Below, piece by piece: positions 45,364 to 57,527 of a stretch of DNA of 64,000 nt. This DNA comes from Linnemannia schmuckeri (lineage: Eukaryota; Mortierellomycota; Mortierellomycetes; Mortierellales; Mortierellaceae), in contig JANATG010000019.1 in NCBI GenBank assembly GCA_029449235.1, positions 496,001-560,000 of the forward strand, read 5' to 3'. The translations under genes and the position numbers were made by a program. The stretch's first letter is position 1; each line of letters opens with the position of its first letter. The notes under the pieces were generated by a model. That model was not told where the DNA came from, did not search any database, and was given only the letters and a program-made list of their open reading frames with translations.

Positions 45364-48053
45364 ATGCTGTCAGTTCACTGGAGGCATGTCAACACAATAC
45401 AGGCTTCCGTCGCCCTCCGCGTCGGACGCTCATTTGGACAGCTCCGTCGCTGTAAGCTCATTGCACTTCCTAATCACTTCGACGACATTTGTTACAGGTG
45501 ACTAGTTGCAATGTGACAGACATGCTAATCTCCTTTCCATGACCTTTACTTTTCAACAGCATCAACGGCGTTTGAAAAGCGTGCCCAGGCATTCGCTCAG
45601 GAGAAGGCGAGACAGGCAGAGCAACAACTGAAGCAGAGCAGCGGTATTCACCAACCCTTGATTGAAATCTTGCTGCCGGATGGGTCCAAAAAGGTTGGAT
45701 CTGCGGGAACTACGACCCCCCTGTCGATCGCCCAAGGTGAGCAGTTGGATCTGCACTGACCAGTGTGTCAACTTCAAAATACCAATTCACGAGTCAAGGC
45801 ACTCAATTAGAATCCTTCTTTTTCTATGTGGTATAGGCATTTCGGGAAAGTTGGCAAAGACGACATTGATTGCACAGTTGAATGGGAACACATACTGGGA
45901 TATGAGTCGTCCACTAGAGCAGTCATGTCAGTTGGAGTTAATCCCATTTCAGGAAAACAATGACCGCCTCACCAATTTGTTCTGGCACTCGTCCGCCCAC
46001 GTCCTCGGCATGTCACTCGAGGCCAAATATGGCTCTCGGCTACTTCTCTGCGATGGACCTGCAATTAAGCAAGGAGGATTCTTCTACGAGTTCCTGTTGA
46101 CAAGGCAGGATCAGGACCCCTCTGTCTCCGTTGGAGAACTCTTGCAGCAAAACTATCCATCCCACCAGTTTTCGAAGGACGATATTGCCGACATTCAGCG
46201 GATCATGCAACAGTTTATTGCCCAACGACTGCCCTTTGAACGACTTTCGGTTTCTCAACAGTTTGCCTACGACCTCTTCCCCGAGAACAAGTTCAAGCAA
46301 CACTTTATCGGCAACATCCCTAAGGACAGTGAGATTACGCTTTACAAGTGCGGACCTTTTGTCGATCTCTGCCGTGGACCCCACGTTCAGCACACAGGAC
46401 AGTTGCAGGCAATGGAGATTTTGAGGACATCGAGCGCCTACTTTATGCCAGAGCTGGATCGGGATCCCAAGTCTCCTCAGGCGTTGACAAGAATGTACGG
46501 TATTGCCTTCCCATCCCCCAAGGAGCTGAAGCAGTGGCACCATCAGAAGGCTGAGGCTGAGAAACGCGATCACCGCATTATAGGCAAGAACCAAGGGCTT
46601 TTTGCTGTGCATCAGGCCAGTCCCGGATCCGCCTTTATGCTCCCCCACGGAACCAGGATTGTTGAGAGGCTAATGAGATTCATGAGGCAACAGTACCGGA
46701 AATATGGCTTTGAGGAGGTCATGACGCCGTTGATGTACAAGAAGGAGCTCTGGGAGACTTCTGGACACTGGCAAAACTACAAGGACGATATGTTCCAGGT
46801 GCAAAGGGGCTGTGACCATCAACATTACCATGGTCACGGAAATTCTCATGGACAAGAAGGCGAGAACAAGGAGAAGGCGCCCTTGGGAGAAGGGCATGAT
46901 GAGGTCTTTGGACTTAAGCCTATGAACTGCCCAGGGCACTGTTTGATCTTTGACATGTCGACGCGGTCGTACAAGGACCTGCCCATCCGCTATGCCGACT
47001 TTAGTGCTCTTCACCGGTAAGTTGACAGCTATGTCCGTCTCTAAGGTTTTTGTTAATTTTTCTGACTGATTTCACTTATACCTGTACCACTTCTTTATCC
47101 TCTTATGCCATTCACTCAGGAACGAGTCGACGGGTTCACTGACAGGATTGACGCGTGTTCGCCGTTTCCATCAGGATGATGCACACATCTTTTGCACTCG
47201 GGACCAGATCTTCCAAGAGATTCGCTCAACACTGTCATTTGTCGACACTGTCTACAGGACGTTCAAGTTCCCCTCCTATGAGCTTGCCCTTTCGACCCGA
47301 CCCCTTTCAAACTTCCTCGGATCCGTTCAAGAATGGGACGCCGCCGAGGATTCGCTTCGCAAGGCCTTGGATCAGTCCGGACTGGATTGGAGTATTAACG
47401 AGGGCGATGGTGCATTCTATGGACCCAAGATCGATATCCTGGTCAGAGACGCTCTGGGCCGGAGACACCAGACGGCGACAATTCAGTTGGATTTCCAGTT
47501 GCCACAGCGGTTTGGTCTGCAGTTCTATGATCAGCAAGGAGAGAAGCAGAGTCCGGTTATAGTGCATCGTGCTGTGTTGGGAAGTGTGGAGCGGATGATG
47601 GCGATTTTGATTGAGCATACGGGGGGACGGTGGCCGTTCTGGATTTCCCCTCGTCAGGCGATGGTTGTCCCGGTGTTTGGTGGTAAAGCTGGAATGGAAG
47701 ATGAAGGTAGCAACAGCAGAGGATCGTTGACAGAATACGCAAACTATGTCCGCGAGACGCTGTCGAAGGCAGGGCGCGACCCCATCGACAAGCGGGATCC
47801 TAGTGAGACCGACCCGGTTGTGAGGATGGATGACAAGCACTACTTTGTGGATATTGATCAGTCGTCGGGGACTCTGAATAAGATGGTGCGGGATGCGCAG
47901 GTGGCCCAGTATAATTTTATTCTTGTGATTGGCGAGAAGGAGAAGGAACGGGGTACGGTCAATGTGCGGACGAGGGAGGGCGAGAGGTTAGGCGAGATGA
48001 CGATACCCGAGGTGTTGACGTTGTTCCAGGAACGTGAGGACAAGTTTTTGTAA
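45364..48053 (+). CDS. Threonyl-tRNA synthetase, probably mitochondrial, 4 exons
   Basis: Exons 45364-45451, 45560-45736, 45837-47016 and 47120-48053 give 792 residues. The first ~32 residues contain Arg and His but no acidic residue (LSVHWRHVNTIQAS, VALRVGRSFGQLRRS), typical of a mitochondrial presequence. Then come TGS (IEILLPDGSKK, from about 58), the editing domain (HSSAHVLG, FVDLCRGPHVQHTG), the class II catalytic core with MNCPGHC (about 450), RRFHQDDAHIFC and VHRAVLGSVERM supplying the zinc ligands Cys-His-His, and a C-terminal anticodon-binding domain. The enzyme charges tRNA-Thr. It is longer than yeast mitochondrial MST1 and has the full editing-type architecture. A His-rich insert (CDHQHYHGHGNSHG, about 412-445) sits just before the MNCPGHC motif. 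No second synthetase is in the window, so dual targeting cannot be judged. Confidence 0.92.
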
Positions 48054-48553
48054 GCACTTTTAGAAAATAGGATATTTTTGTTAGACCTTTCCTTATTAAA
48101 AAACAGAGAAACAACAAAAAAAATAAGCATTGTCGAAACTGCGTAGCGCAATGTTGCATGGGTGTATGATGGCCAGCATTCCGCTGAATTGGATTGGCTT
48201 TTTACTGCGGAGAAGGTGTGGTGGAGGAATACCGAGAAATCAATAATGTTTCTTACCAATCTCGCCGCCCTGGCCGCGAGAAAGTGAAAAAAAAAAAACG
48301 GCGGTTACTGCGGCTCAAAATCGTACAAATAGGATACAGACATCCACCAACACCTCCCCTCCAAATTATTTCTCCCAATCATCCATAAGCTCCCTTCAAG
48401 TCCATTGAAATCCACAAAGTCCACTTCTTTTTTTTATTACCGGTATTCTCACGACTCCTTTGTTTACTTTAGACTTTTGCTTTTTTTGCATAGACATTTT
48501 TTTTTGCATTTGTTATCTCATTTATATACCCCCACTTGTGCATTGTTACCTAT

Positions 48554-51500
48554 ATGGACAATAATTCTTCAACTGTCAACATGCTACAGGTAAACAACAT
48601 TCCCTTGTTTATACTTAACATTCCTAGACTTGTTTGATTTATGCTTTGTTCCTAAATACCATCAAAGTCTAACACACGTGTACTACTGCTGTTTGCTGTT
48701 TGCTGTTTGTGACCTGTAGAGCAATCAATCGAGCGATAATATCTCCTCCTCGGCTCCAGTTGACTCAACGTAATTGTTGTTGTTGTTTAGTCTGCTCCAC
48801 CTTTTTTTTTTTTTTTTTTTTTTTACTCTGTGGACCCATTACTTCCGTGTTATCTAACACTATTTAAACATCTTAAAAACCTAAATCATACCACTCTTTA
48901 GTCCTATTACCTTACCAGGAGTTTCACAACTCGCATCAACAACTACCACCCTCCTCAAGGGTAACAACACTAGCAATGATCCACCATCGGCATACGATCG
49001 CGCAAACATCTTCTCGCGCGTCACCTTCCATTACATCCAATCCGTGATCTCAACCGGATACAACCGCGCCGTCACCGATACCGATACCGCCAACATGATG
49101 CCCCACTCTATCCGGACTGCCTCTAGTTTTCTGCGTCTGGAGCGGTTGTGGAGACGGCACCTCGAAAAGGAGGCAGTGAAGGCGAAGAGCAAGGATGGGG
49201 GTGAGGGAGTGTCGCTGTTGTGGGTGGTGGTAAAGATGGGCGGGTGGATGTGGATCCCGATTATTTTCTTTATGCTCATGGAGTCAACGCTTGAGTATGC
49301 TCAGCCTTTGCTTCTGGATCGGCTGTTGAAGTTCATTGCGACCTACTCTTCTTCTTCCTCGGGGGATGATGATAGCCAGGAGGGACCGGAGCCGGTGTGG
49401 ATTGGAGTTGTGCTCTCCTTGGGTCTGACGGCGGCGTCGATTGGTGCCTCAGTCGCGTCTACACAGTTTATTCAATTGGCAACTAATCTCGGAATCTCGC
49501 TTCAGTCGGCCCTGGCTTCGATGGTTTATCAGAAATCGCTTCGACTCTCTTCGGGTGCTCGACGTGGAGGAGGTGCAAGCGGTGGATCAAGTGGTCGCAC
49601 TTCCTCGGAGACGGTTAAGGAAGGAACCGAAACAGCAGCAAAAGTGGACAAATGCGTCACAAATACAGGAACGAGTATGGGAGAAATCCAGAACCTGATG
49701 TCAGTCGATGTGGTCGCGGTCCAGTACGGTATCATCTACCTTCCCCTCATGATCTCTACCCCGCTCGAGATTATAGTCGGCCTCTATCTGCTCTACGCAC
49801 AATTAGGTCTTAGCTCGCTGGCAGGTCTGGGTGTCGTCTTGTTTATGACCCCTGTCCAGGGCTGGTTGGCTCGAATGTTGAGTGTTGCCAAGGGTGTCAA
49901 GATGGAAGTCATGGATGAGCGGATCCGAGTTTTGACGGAGATGTTGTCGTCCATGCAGGTCATCAAACTCTACCATTGGGGTTTATTCTTCTACCGCCGA
50001 ATCGAGGCTCTTCGAGCAAAGGAGGTCAAGGCGCTGAAGAAAGTTGGGGCCGTGATGGCTTTGATGTCGATCATGGCAACCTCGATACCGACGTTAATGG
50101 GACTCTTATCGTTTGCGGTCTATGCCCTTGCTGGGGGTGAGAACCATGGACGAGGGTATTTGAGTCCCCAGGTGGTGTTTGTCAGTTTGAGTCTGTTTGG
50201 GCGATTGGCAATGCCTATTGGTCGTGCGTCGAGGGTTATTAGTATGGTGATTTCTCTTCGTGTTGCTACTGGGCGGATTCAAAGGTTCTTGTTGCTGGAG
50301 GAGTTAAATTGGGCTGTTATTACGTCTTCGCCGGAATCGGACGAGGGTCATGGACGGGATCAGGATGAGGTTGGCGCTATTGCTATTCGGGACGGAGTGT
50401 TTTCATGGACCTCTTCCGACACCAACGCTCTTTCCACTACTACTGGCAACAACATTCCCGAGCCTGTCGACAACAAGAAAGATACCATTTCAACACTTCA
50501 GGATATCAACCTGACAATCCCCAAGGGCAGTCTGACGGCTGTGGTTGGTCGCGTCGGTCAAGGGAAATCATCTCTCCTCAGCGCTTTGATCGGAGAGATG
50601 TACAAGAGACAAGGAACCGTCCATGTCTTGGGCTCCGTCGCATTCGTTAGTCAGCAGGCATGGATCCAAAACGGTAGCATTATGGACAACATCCTCTTTG
50701 GTCTGCCTCTGGAGCAGGAACGCTATGATGCCGTAATTCAGGCGTCTTGCTTGCAGCAAGATCTGGAAATGCTCCCTGCCGGCGACCAGACGGAGATTGG
50801 CGAGCGTGGAATCAACCTGTCGGGAGGTCAGAAGCAGCGTGTCTCCCTTGCTCGTGCTGCCTACCAGGACGCCGATATTTATCTCTTGGACGATCCTCTG
50901 AGTGCCGTTGATGCGCATGTTGATCAGCACCTGTGGCAGAACCTGATCGGACCCAGTGGACTGCTCAAGGACAAGACACGTCTTTTGATCACCCACGGTA
51001 TCCATCATCTTGGCAGCGTAGACCAGATTGTGATCATCAAGGAGGGGCGCATCTTTGCCACGGGCACCTACGAACAGCTCCTCTCTGCTGGATCCTTGAC
51101 TTCGCAGGAGCTTTCGCTTTCGGTCGAGGCTGATGGGGTTGCCGAGGGTGGCGACGATGATGCAGTGATTGCTGCTGACTCTGGCCTTGTGGCGGGGTCT
51201 GCCGATGCGATCATGAAGAGCGATGATGTTGTTGATGGCGCTGCTGTGAATGATGGTCAAGATGACGAGGGTCGGTTAATCCAGAAGGAGGAGTATACGC
51301 ATGGCGGTGCTGGATGGAAGGAGTTCTTGTCCTATGCCAAAGCAGCGTACGTTTGTTAGCCTTGTTATTTCGAGCTATCTCTTATACTTTATTCCTTGAA
51401 AATGCGACGTCTTGGAATCAGGACTAACCCTCAATTCAACATTTTTTACACCTCATTGGATAATAGATCGTACTTCCTCTCTTTCTCGAGTATCGCCCTA

Positions 51501-53415
51501 TTCATCCTCTCCCAAGCTATGCAACTCGGTATCAGTGTCTGGCTACAGCGTTGGACTGAGCGCACGCTCGACAACCAGTTGGTCAACCTGGGACTGTTCC
51601 TAGGTGTCTATGCGGCCATGGTCGTCGCCTATGCCTCGTCGGATGTTTTGGTCCATTACATTGTCTTTGTCACCTCTGGTTTGAGGGCTGCGACCTTGCT
51701 ACATAATAATCTGTTGGCGAGGATTATTCGCCTTCCCATGCACTTTTTCGACTCTACTCCGTAAGTTATCCTCCACTCGACGAAAATTTTCCAAGGTGCG
51801 CAATTTTTATGTTATATGGTGATGTTGACATCCACCATTTTTTTCATTTCTTGTAAACAGTGTAGGAAGAATCGTGAATCGGTTCTCGACAGACCAGGAC
51901 ACCGTCGACGTCCTCTTGCCCCAGGCACTCTCAGATTTCTACTACTATACGTTCACAGTGCTGGGAACACTTGTCATTATCTCTCTTACTCTGCCGATCT
52001 TCATCGCAACACTCCCGTTCTTGTTTGGATTCTACGTCCTGATCCAGGTATACTATGTTCGGACCTCGCGCGCCATGACCCACGTCCATGCTATTGCTCG
52101 ATCGCCACTTTTCCAGCATTTCAACGAAACCCTTGCGGGAGTGTCGACTATTCGCGCCATGCGACAGGAAGCCCGGTTTGTGGAGGAGAATGCGCAAAGG
52201 ACTGACCGGGCGTCGAATGCTTATTTTGTCACCACGGTCGCGAGTCGTTGGTTGCATTTCCGCCTTGAGTGTTTGGGTGCCACGGTGGTTATGGCCACAT
52301 CGCTGTTGGTGCTGTTGGAGACTGTAAGGAGCAAGGGTGCTGCTTCGGGTACAGCGTTGGATGGAAAGGCTGGGTTGGCGTTGAACTATGCGTTGACGGC
52401 AACTTATGGTATCACGTTCTTGGTCACCTCGGTTACAGAACTTCAGAACCGGCTGGTTAGTGTTGAGCGTGTGCAGGAGTACTGCGAGGTCCCCACCGAA
52501 GCACCGCTGAAGATTGAAGGTGTGGACAAGGATCTGGAGGATCGTGAGTGGCCGCGGGAGGGCGGTGTTATGTTTAGGAATTATTCGACACGCTACCGGC
52601 AAGGAATGGATTTGGTCCTCAAGAAGGTGGCGTTTGAGGTCTTGCCGGGCGAGAAGGTGGGAATTGTTGGACGGACTGGTGCGGGCAAGTCGTCGTTGAC
52701 GTTGGCGTTGTTCCGGATCGTCGAGGCTGCCAATAGTCAGTGGGCCAGGGCCAGCTATAGCAACCGCGCTGTCGATATGGACAAGGACACTTCCAAGACT
52801 GCCATTGATGACCAATTACAGGCTGTTCATGTGGACGAGGACGGCGGATCGATTTGGATCGACGGCATCGACATCTCAACCATGGGACTCGAAACTCTCC
52901 GCCAACACCTAGCCATCATCCCCCAGGACCCAACCCTCTTCGAGGGCACCCTCCGCGAGAACCTCGACCCCTTCAACCGGTCCACAGACGCAGAGCTCTG
53001 GACGGCTCTCGAACGTGCCCATCTCAAAGACTTTATCACCTCCTCTCTCCCCAGTGGAGCTGGCCTCTCCTACGAGATCAACTCAGGCGGTACAAACTTC
53101 TCGATCGGTCAACGGTCCCTAATCTGTCTCGCCCGTGCACTGTTACAGAAATCCAAGATTTTGGTTCTGGATGAAGCCACAGCCGCTGTAGATGTGGAGA
53201 CGGATGAACTGATCCAGCGGACGATCCGGGAGGAGTTTAAGGATCGGACGATTTTGACGATTGCGCACAGGATCAAGACGGTCATGGATTCGGACAAGAT
53301 TCTGGTATTGGAGAGAGGGAAAGTACAAGAGTTTGGGGCGCCGGAGGTGTTGCTTCAGAGGAGAGAGGGGTCGTTGTTTTATCAATTGGCCAAGCAGGCA
53401 GGTGAAACCAAGTAG
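48554..53415 (+). CDS. ABC transporter, ABCC/MRP subfamily, short form, 5 exons
   Basis: Exons 48554-48589, 48720-48769, 48902-51346, 51467-51760 and 51861-53415 give 1,459 residues. There is no TMD0: a short N-terminus leads into AYDRANIFSRVTFHYIQSVISTGYNR, the lasso/TMD1 entry of short MRPs (Yor1/MRP4-like plan). NBD1 has GRVGQGKSS (about 578), LSGGQKQRVSLARA and YLLDDPLSAVD; NBD2 has GRTGAGKSS (about 1212), the atypical FSIGQRSLICLARAL and ILVLDEATAAVD. The two small first exons carry only about 29 Ser/Asn-rich residues. The introns before TMD2 (after AKAA) and at DSTP/VGRIVNRF are at the same positions and phases as in the paralogue at 2757-8570. Both NBD2s also carry an extra ~30-40 residue insert after Walker A. 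Substrate unknown; detoxifying export is inferred from the family. Confidence 0.92.
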
Positions 53416-55039
53416 GTAGCAATGTCGACTAGCTAGATTCACTACCTTTTTTTGCTTGTATGAACACGGTCTCTGTACTTTTTTGTTTGTGGATCCAATT
53501 AATACTTTATTGTCCTTCCCTCTCTTTTTGTCTGATCCGCCATTTTCTCTTTCTCTCGTTTCTTCATCTCTAACACCTTTTACATCCACATTACATCTAC
53601 GCCGGCATCTCCTTCTCACTTGATTCATCTTTCGTCTCTGATTTCACTCACATCATGCATCAGCTGACACCCAACAACAAGACACTCAACATTCTCGAAT
53701 TAACATCACGATCTATCCTACTGCTTCCTCGTCTCCAAATTCTAAATAACAAGAGAAAAAAAATAAGGTTTTTGCTTCGCCCTCTCTTCATCATCCTTCT
53801 CGTAACTCGCCTCCGGTGCTCTGTCCGATCGTGTTTACATTCTTTCCCTCGACCCTTTCCCTTTCCTTGATCTCTTCGACCATATCTTTGTTCATTTCGC
53901 GCCTTATTCTCCGAAGGGATAATGATTTGTTTATGTATTTCCCCACATTCGAATACATGCAGGGTCATACATGCATGGTTCGGTTAGGTCTGCATTTCGC
54001 CGGATCGGAAGAAAAAAACCTTATTCTTCTACCTTTTGTTGTTTTTGCTTTGGATATGTGTGTCCACAACTCTCATATGGCATACACGAATAACATGACT
54101 AAAAGGGCCCCAGCGATACAAACTTGTGTATGTAGGACAAAAGACGATGAACAAGAAGAAAGATATTGCGAAGGAGAGGAAAGATCAAGCGAGCAAAAGA
54201 ACCAATGTATGAGAACAGGAGGAGCGTCTTCGTTGAAAAAGTGGAAAACAGAACAGAGAGGGAAAGAGAGAGAGTGTGTGTGTGGAGTTAAAATGCCTTG
54301 TTGTCAGCAGGTCGATGTGGAAGGTTCTTTATGTGAGTAACTCTCTTACCCTCCTACTTCCACTCCCCCCCTTCGCCGTAGGTGTAGGGGAGGGACGAGA
54401 ACCCTTTAAAATTGCCGAACAAGGTTCTTGACCCCATTTTTTGTTCCTGAAAAATAAATTTTCCGCCGGTGCAAACGACTCCTTTCGATGTCGATCATAC
54501 AAAGCGTCCCATTTGTTCAGGCTGTCAGCCAACAATGGAAGGGACTACTACATTAAGACCCGCCTCTCAATGGTCTTCATGTGCTCCTCTTTCATCCGTT
54601 AAATCTGTGGAGTCATGAACTCTAAAGATCAGAGGACAAATGCATTTTTCTTATTAAGTTCCTCCTCGAGTTAGGTGTCCACCTCTTTTTTTCCATGGTG
54701 TCTACAAAGGTGTTTTGGAAAGAAGGAAGAAGAGAGATTAGAGCCATTCGCGACTTAATATCTTCTCAAGCATTGCATTAGCCCAACAAAGAGCAAATCA
54801 AATAAGAATCCTATTTTGGCGGCAGAAAGAATGCCTGCATTATATGCTTTGTATGTTTTGTTTGATTCTTGCTTGAACTCTAACGATGACATATGAGGAA
54901 AAAGTATAGTTTCGATCACTTGTTTTTTATTCGCATACTCTTTGCTCCTTTTTTTGTATAAGGGAGGCTTGTTGCGCTTCTAGTTTTCTCCTCGCTACTC
55001 TCGTTTCTCTCACTCTTCACCCCCCTTTTTACTTGCGTC
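53416..55039. other. Intergenic region, no gene seen
   Basis: ABCC 3' flank, then upstream DNA of the phosphatase pseudogene including a TATAAGG at about 54957, 83 bases before its ATG. A 174-codon open frame at 53816-54340 has no family features and I do not call it a gene. Confidence 0.5.
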
Positions 55040-55449
55040 ATGCATATTCTGAACATATCTCGCGGAGTCGTGGCATTTTTCGTCATCCAGGCCGTTGCTC
55101 AGACGCCAACAAACACTAGCGATCTGTACAGCGATTATAACTACTGTCAGGGCATCACGCTAATTGCTTACAAGTCCTACAAGTCCATGGTATGTTCAGT
55201 TCCGCCTTTTTTTCTTTCTCCTACTGTGTTCGTATCTTGTCACATGTCATCAAAAGTAACATACCACCTTTTACCTTCCTTCTCATTCTCCCGCTATCCT
55301 ATGATACAAATAGAAAGAAGCGACGTGAATTCGTTAAAAAAAATGGAGAATATTAACCAGGGATTGTTATGAGTAAGGTAATAGGGAAGATAAAATAACG
55401 AAGCAAAGTGAGGGATCTGTTTGATTCAGGGACGAAGAGTCCTTATGTA

Positions 55450-55477
55450 CAGTTGCGCTCCAAAAAGAATTTTACAA
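55450..55477 (+). repeat. Left terminal inverted repeat of the Tc1/mariner element
   Basis: 28 bases beginning CAGTTGCGCTCC; the last 15 bases (AAAAGAATTTTACAA) are identical to the complement of the right end. Confidence 0.85.
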
Positions 55478-56641
55478 AAAAAATTTAATAATTTCTTCAC
55501 TCATTCCCCAAACTGTCACTCTTACAGCGCACTCTCACTCTCTCCACCCATCTCCATCAATGGCTCTATCCGTTGGGGAACAAGGCGAGATTGTTGGCAT
55601 GTGGAAGTTCGATCGCACTCCAGCAGAGATAGCCAGGTCCGTGGGTCAAAGCCGAGCAACCGTTGGTAATGTCATCATGCGCTACCGCGAGAGAGGGAAC
55701 TACGAGCCAAGGAAAAGTTTAGGTCGCCCGAAGAAGTTGGACGCTAGAGCTGTCCGTAACCTTGTTTCCACTGCTAAAAGAAATCGCTATGCCACTCTTA
55801 CCGACCTTACCAACCAACTCGCCGTTGATGTCTCGAGGAGCACTATTAGGAGAGCGCTTCACAATGAGGGGATTTTTTTCTCGTATTGCCGTAGTGAAGC
55901 CTTACTTATCCGACATACATAAACAAGCCCGATTGGTGTTTGCTTGACAGTACAGACATTGGACCGCTGATGGTTGGAAGAAGGTAGTGTGGACTGATGA
56001 GTCGTCTTTCGAGATCGGAGAGACCTTTCGTAAGATCAGAGTGTGGAGGGCCAAGGATGAGAAGTACCGGAACGATTGTCTCGCTCCATCTTTTAAGAGC
56101 GGACGAGTGTCTGTGATGGTTTGGGTGCCTTTGCGGGTTCCTCTATGACCAACCTAATCACAATCCCTCCCGACATCAAGAAGGCTGTGGACTTTATCCG
56201 TCTCATCTACGTTGGCGAGTTGTTTGGCTTCATGGGTCAAGTTCCCACTGCCATTCTGTTGGAGGATTGGGAGGATGAGCATGGGCCTGTTCTGATGGAG
56301 GATGGAGCACCTATTCACACTGCCCTTGTCTCAAGGAATTGGTGAAAGGAGCATGGGATTGTGAAGATTACGTGGCCCACTTGTTCCCCGGATCTCAATC
56401 CCATCGAAGATGTGTGAGCACAATTGAAAGATACTATTCAGAATCGACGTGTTCGGCCCAGGTATTGGGGAAATGGTGATCGCTTTAAACGAGGAATGGA
56501 AGGATATCAGAGTGTTTTTCTCACACGTTTATACTCAAGTCTCCTAGGGAGTATTCGGGCCGTAATCGCCGCACAAGGAGGCCACACCAGGTGGTGAATT
56601 AAAACAAAATACATAATTTAAAAAATAGCCTTGGAAAAAAG

Positions 56642-56669
56642 TTGTAAAATTCTTTTGGGAATTGAACTG
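56642..56669 (-). repeat. Right terminal inverted repeat of the Tc1/mariner element
   Basis: Read on the minus strand it begins CAGTTCAATTCCC and ends AAAAGAATTTTACAA. It abuts the right-hand TA duplication. Confidence 0.85.
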
Positions 56670-57527
56670 TAACACTTATATGATCCGGACACAGTTGACA
56701 GCCGAGAATTTCTTGAATGGATTGTACCCGCTCAACACCCGGAACAAGAACGATGTGATTACGTTGAACACGTACCCCTCGCAGGTCGAGACCCTGGCGC
56801 TGAATACTGTCATGTGCTCGAAACTGACCGCTCTGTACTCAATCTTCAAGGCCACGACTTACACCCACAAGATCAAGGCCAGCTATGTCCTGGTCAACAA
56901 GGTCAACACCATGATGGGCTGGAACAAGGTGCCGACCTATAACCAGACCTCAGCAACGATGTCCTCATGCCGAGGTACTGCAACAATTTGCTTCTCGGTT
57001 GTAGCGCGCAGGATCCTACGCAGTGTCTGACGGTCGACGAGGTTCTGAAGATGAGTACGTTGAGCTCGTTTATTTACACTAGCTTCTTTCGAGAGTTTCC
57101 TCAGGCCGAATTGGCAAAACGCCTTGCGGTGGGCCCATTCTTGAAAACGATTGCAGCCAGTATCCGGGCCACTGTTGCTGCTGCCGATGTTGCCAAGGCC
57201 AAGCCGTCTCACGGTCATAGTCACAGTAGCAAGAAGCGCCGCGTCCGCCCCTTTGAGCTGTGCCCAGCTCACGACCAATCCCTGGATCAGGTCCTATCCG
57301 TGATTGCAGTGCCCTCGACCGTTTGGCCGGTGTACGCTGGATCCCTCATATTTGAAACTTACAAGACCGTCGACAAGAGGGATGTGATCCGGATGTTGTA
57401 TGAAGCCAAGGTCGTCTCTGCGACCTCTAAGTTGAACTGCACCTTGGATGCCTGCCCTCTTGAGACTTTTTTGGACTTTATTAAGAGCTATGTCCCTGCC
57501 GATATCAAGGCTGAGTGTGGTCTTTGA

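Larger units (their letters stand above)
55448..56671 (+). mobile_element. Tc1/mariner DNA transposon, decayed, with TA target-site duplication
   Basis: The element spans 55450-56669 (1,220 bp) and is flanked by TA at 55448-55449 and 56670-56671, the Tc1/mariner target duplication. Its ends are inverted repeats starting CAGTT; 23 of the terminal 28 bases match. Inside, an open frame at 55560-55922 encodes the paired-like helix-turn-helix DNA-binding domain (EIARSVGQSRATV, then a GRPKK hook). The catalytic domain is recognisable but broken: WTDESSFEIG (first Asp), MEDGAPIHTA (second Asp) and WPTCSPDLNPIED (third acidic residue) lie in different frames separated by stops. It cannot make its own transposase now. 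Confidence 0.92.
55040..57527 (+). pseudogene. Histidine acid phosphatase, broken tandem copy
   Basis: A dead paralogue of the gene at 59224-60745. Exon 1 (55040-55189) with its signal peptide and YNYCQGIT block is intact, and the first 13 or so bases of exon 2 remain at 55314. About 330 bases that in the intact gene encode the catalytic SHGDRTP motif are gone, replaced by about 105 bases of unrelated DNA. Homology resumes just before 55448 (DEESL...), is interrupted by the Tc1/mariner element at 55450-56669, and continues with NTYMIRTQLTAENFLNGLYP. A single-base deletion near 56950 shifts the frame before PRYCNN; from there the C-terminal part, including PAHDQSLDQVL and the final cysteines, is open to the stop at 57527. 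Three independent lesions make function very unlikely. Confidence 0.88.

Noticed and set aside
53816..54340. 174-codon frame between the second ABCC gene and the phosphatase pseudogene
   Set aside because: No motif, changing composition along its length, and no promoter or splice support.
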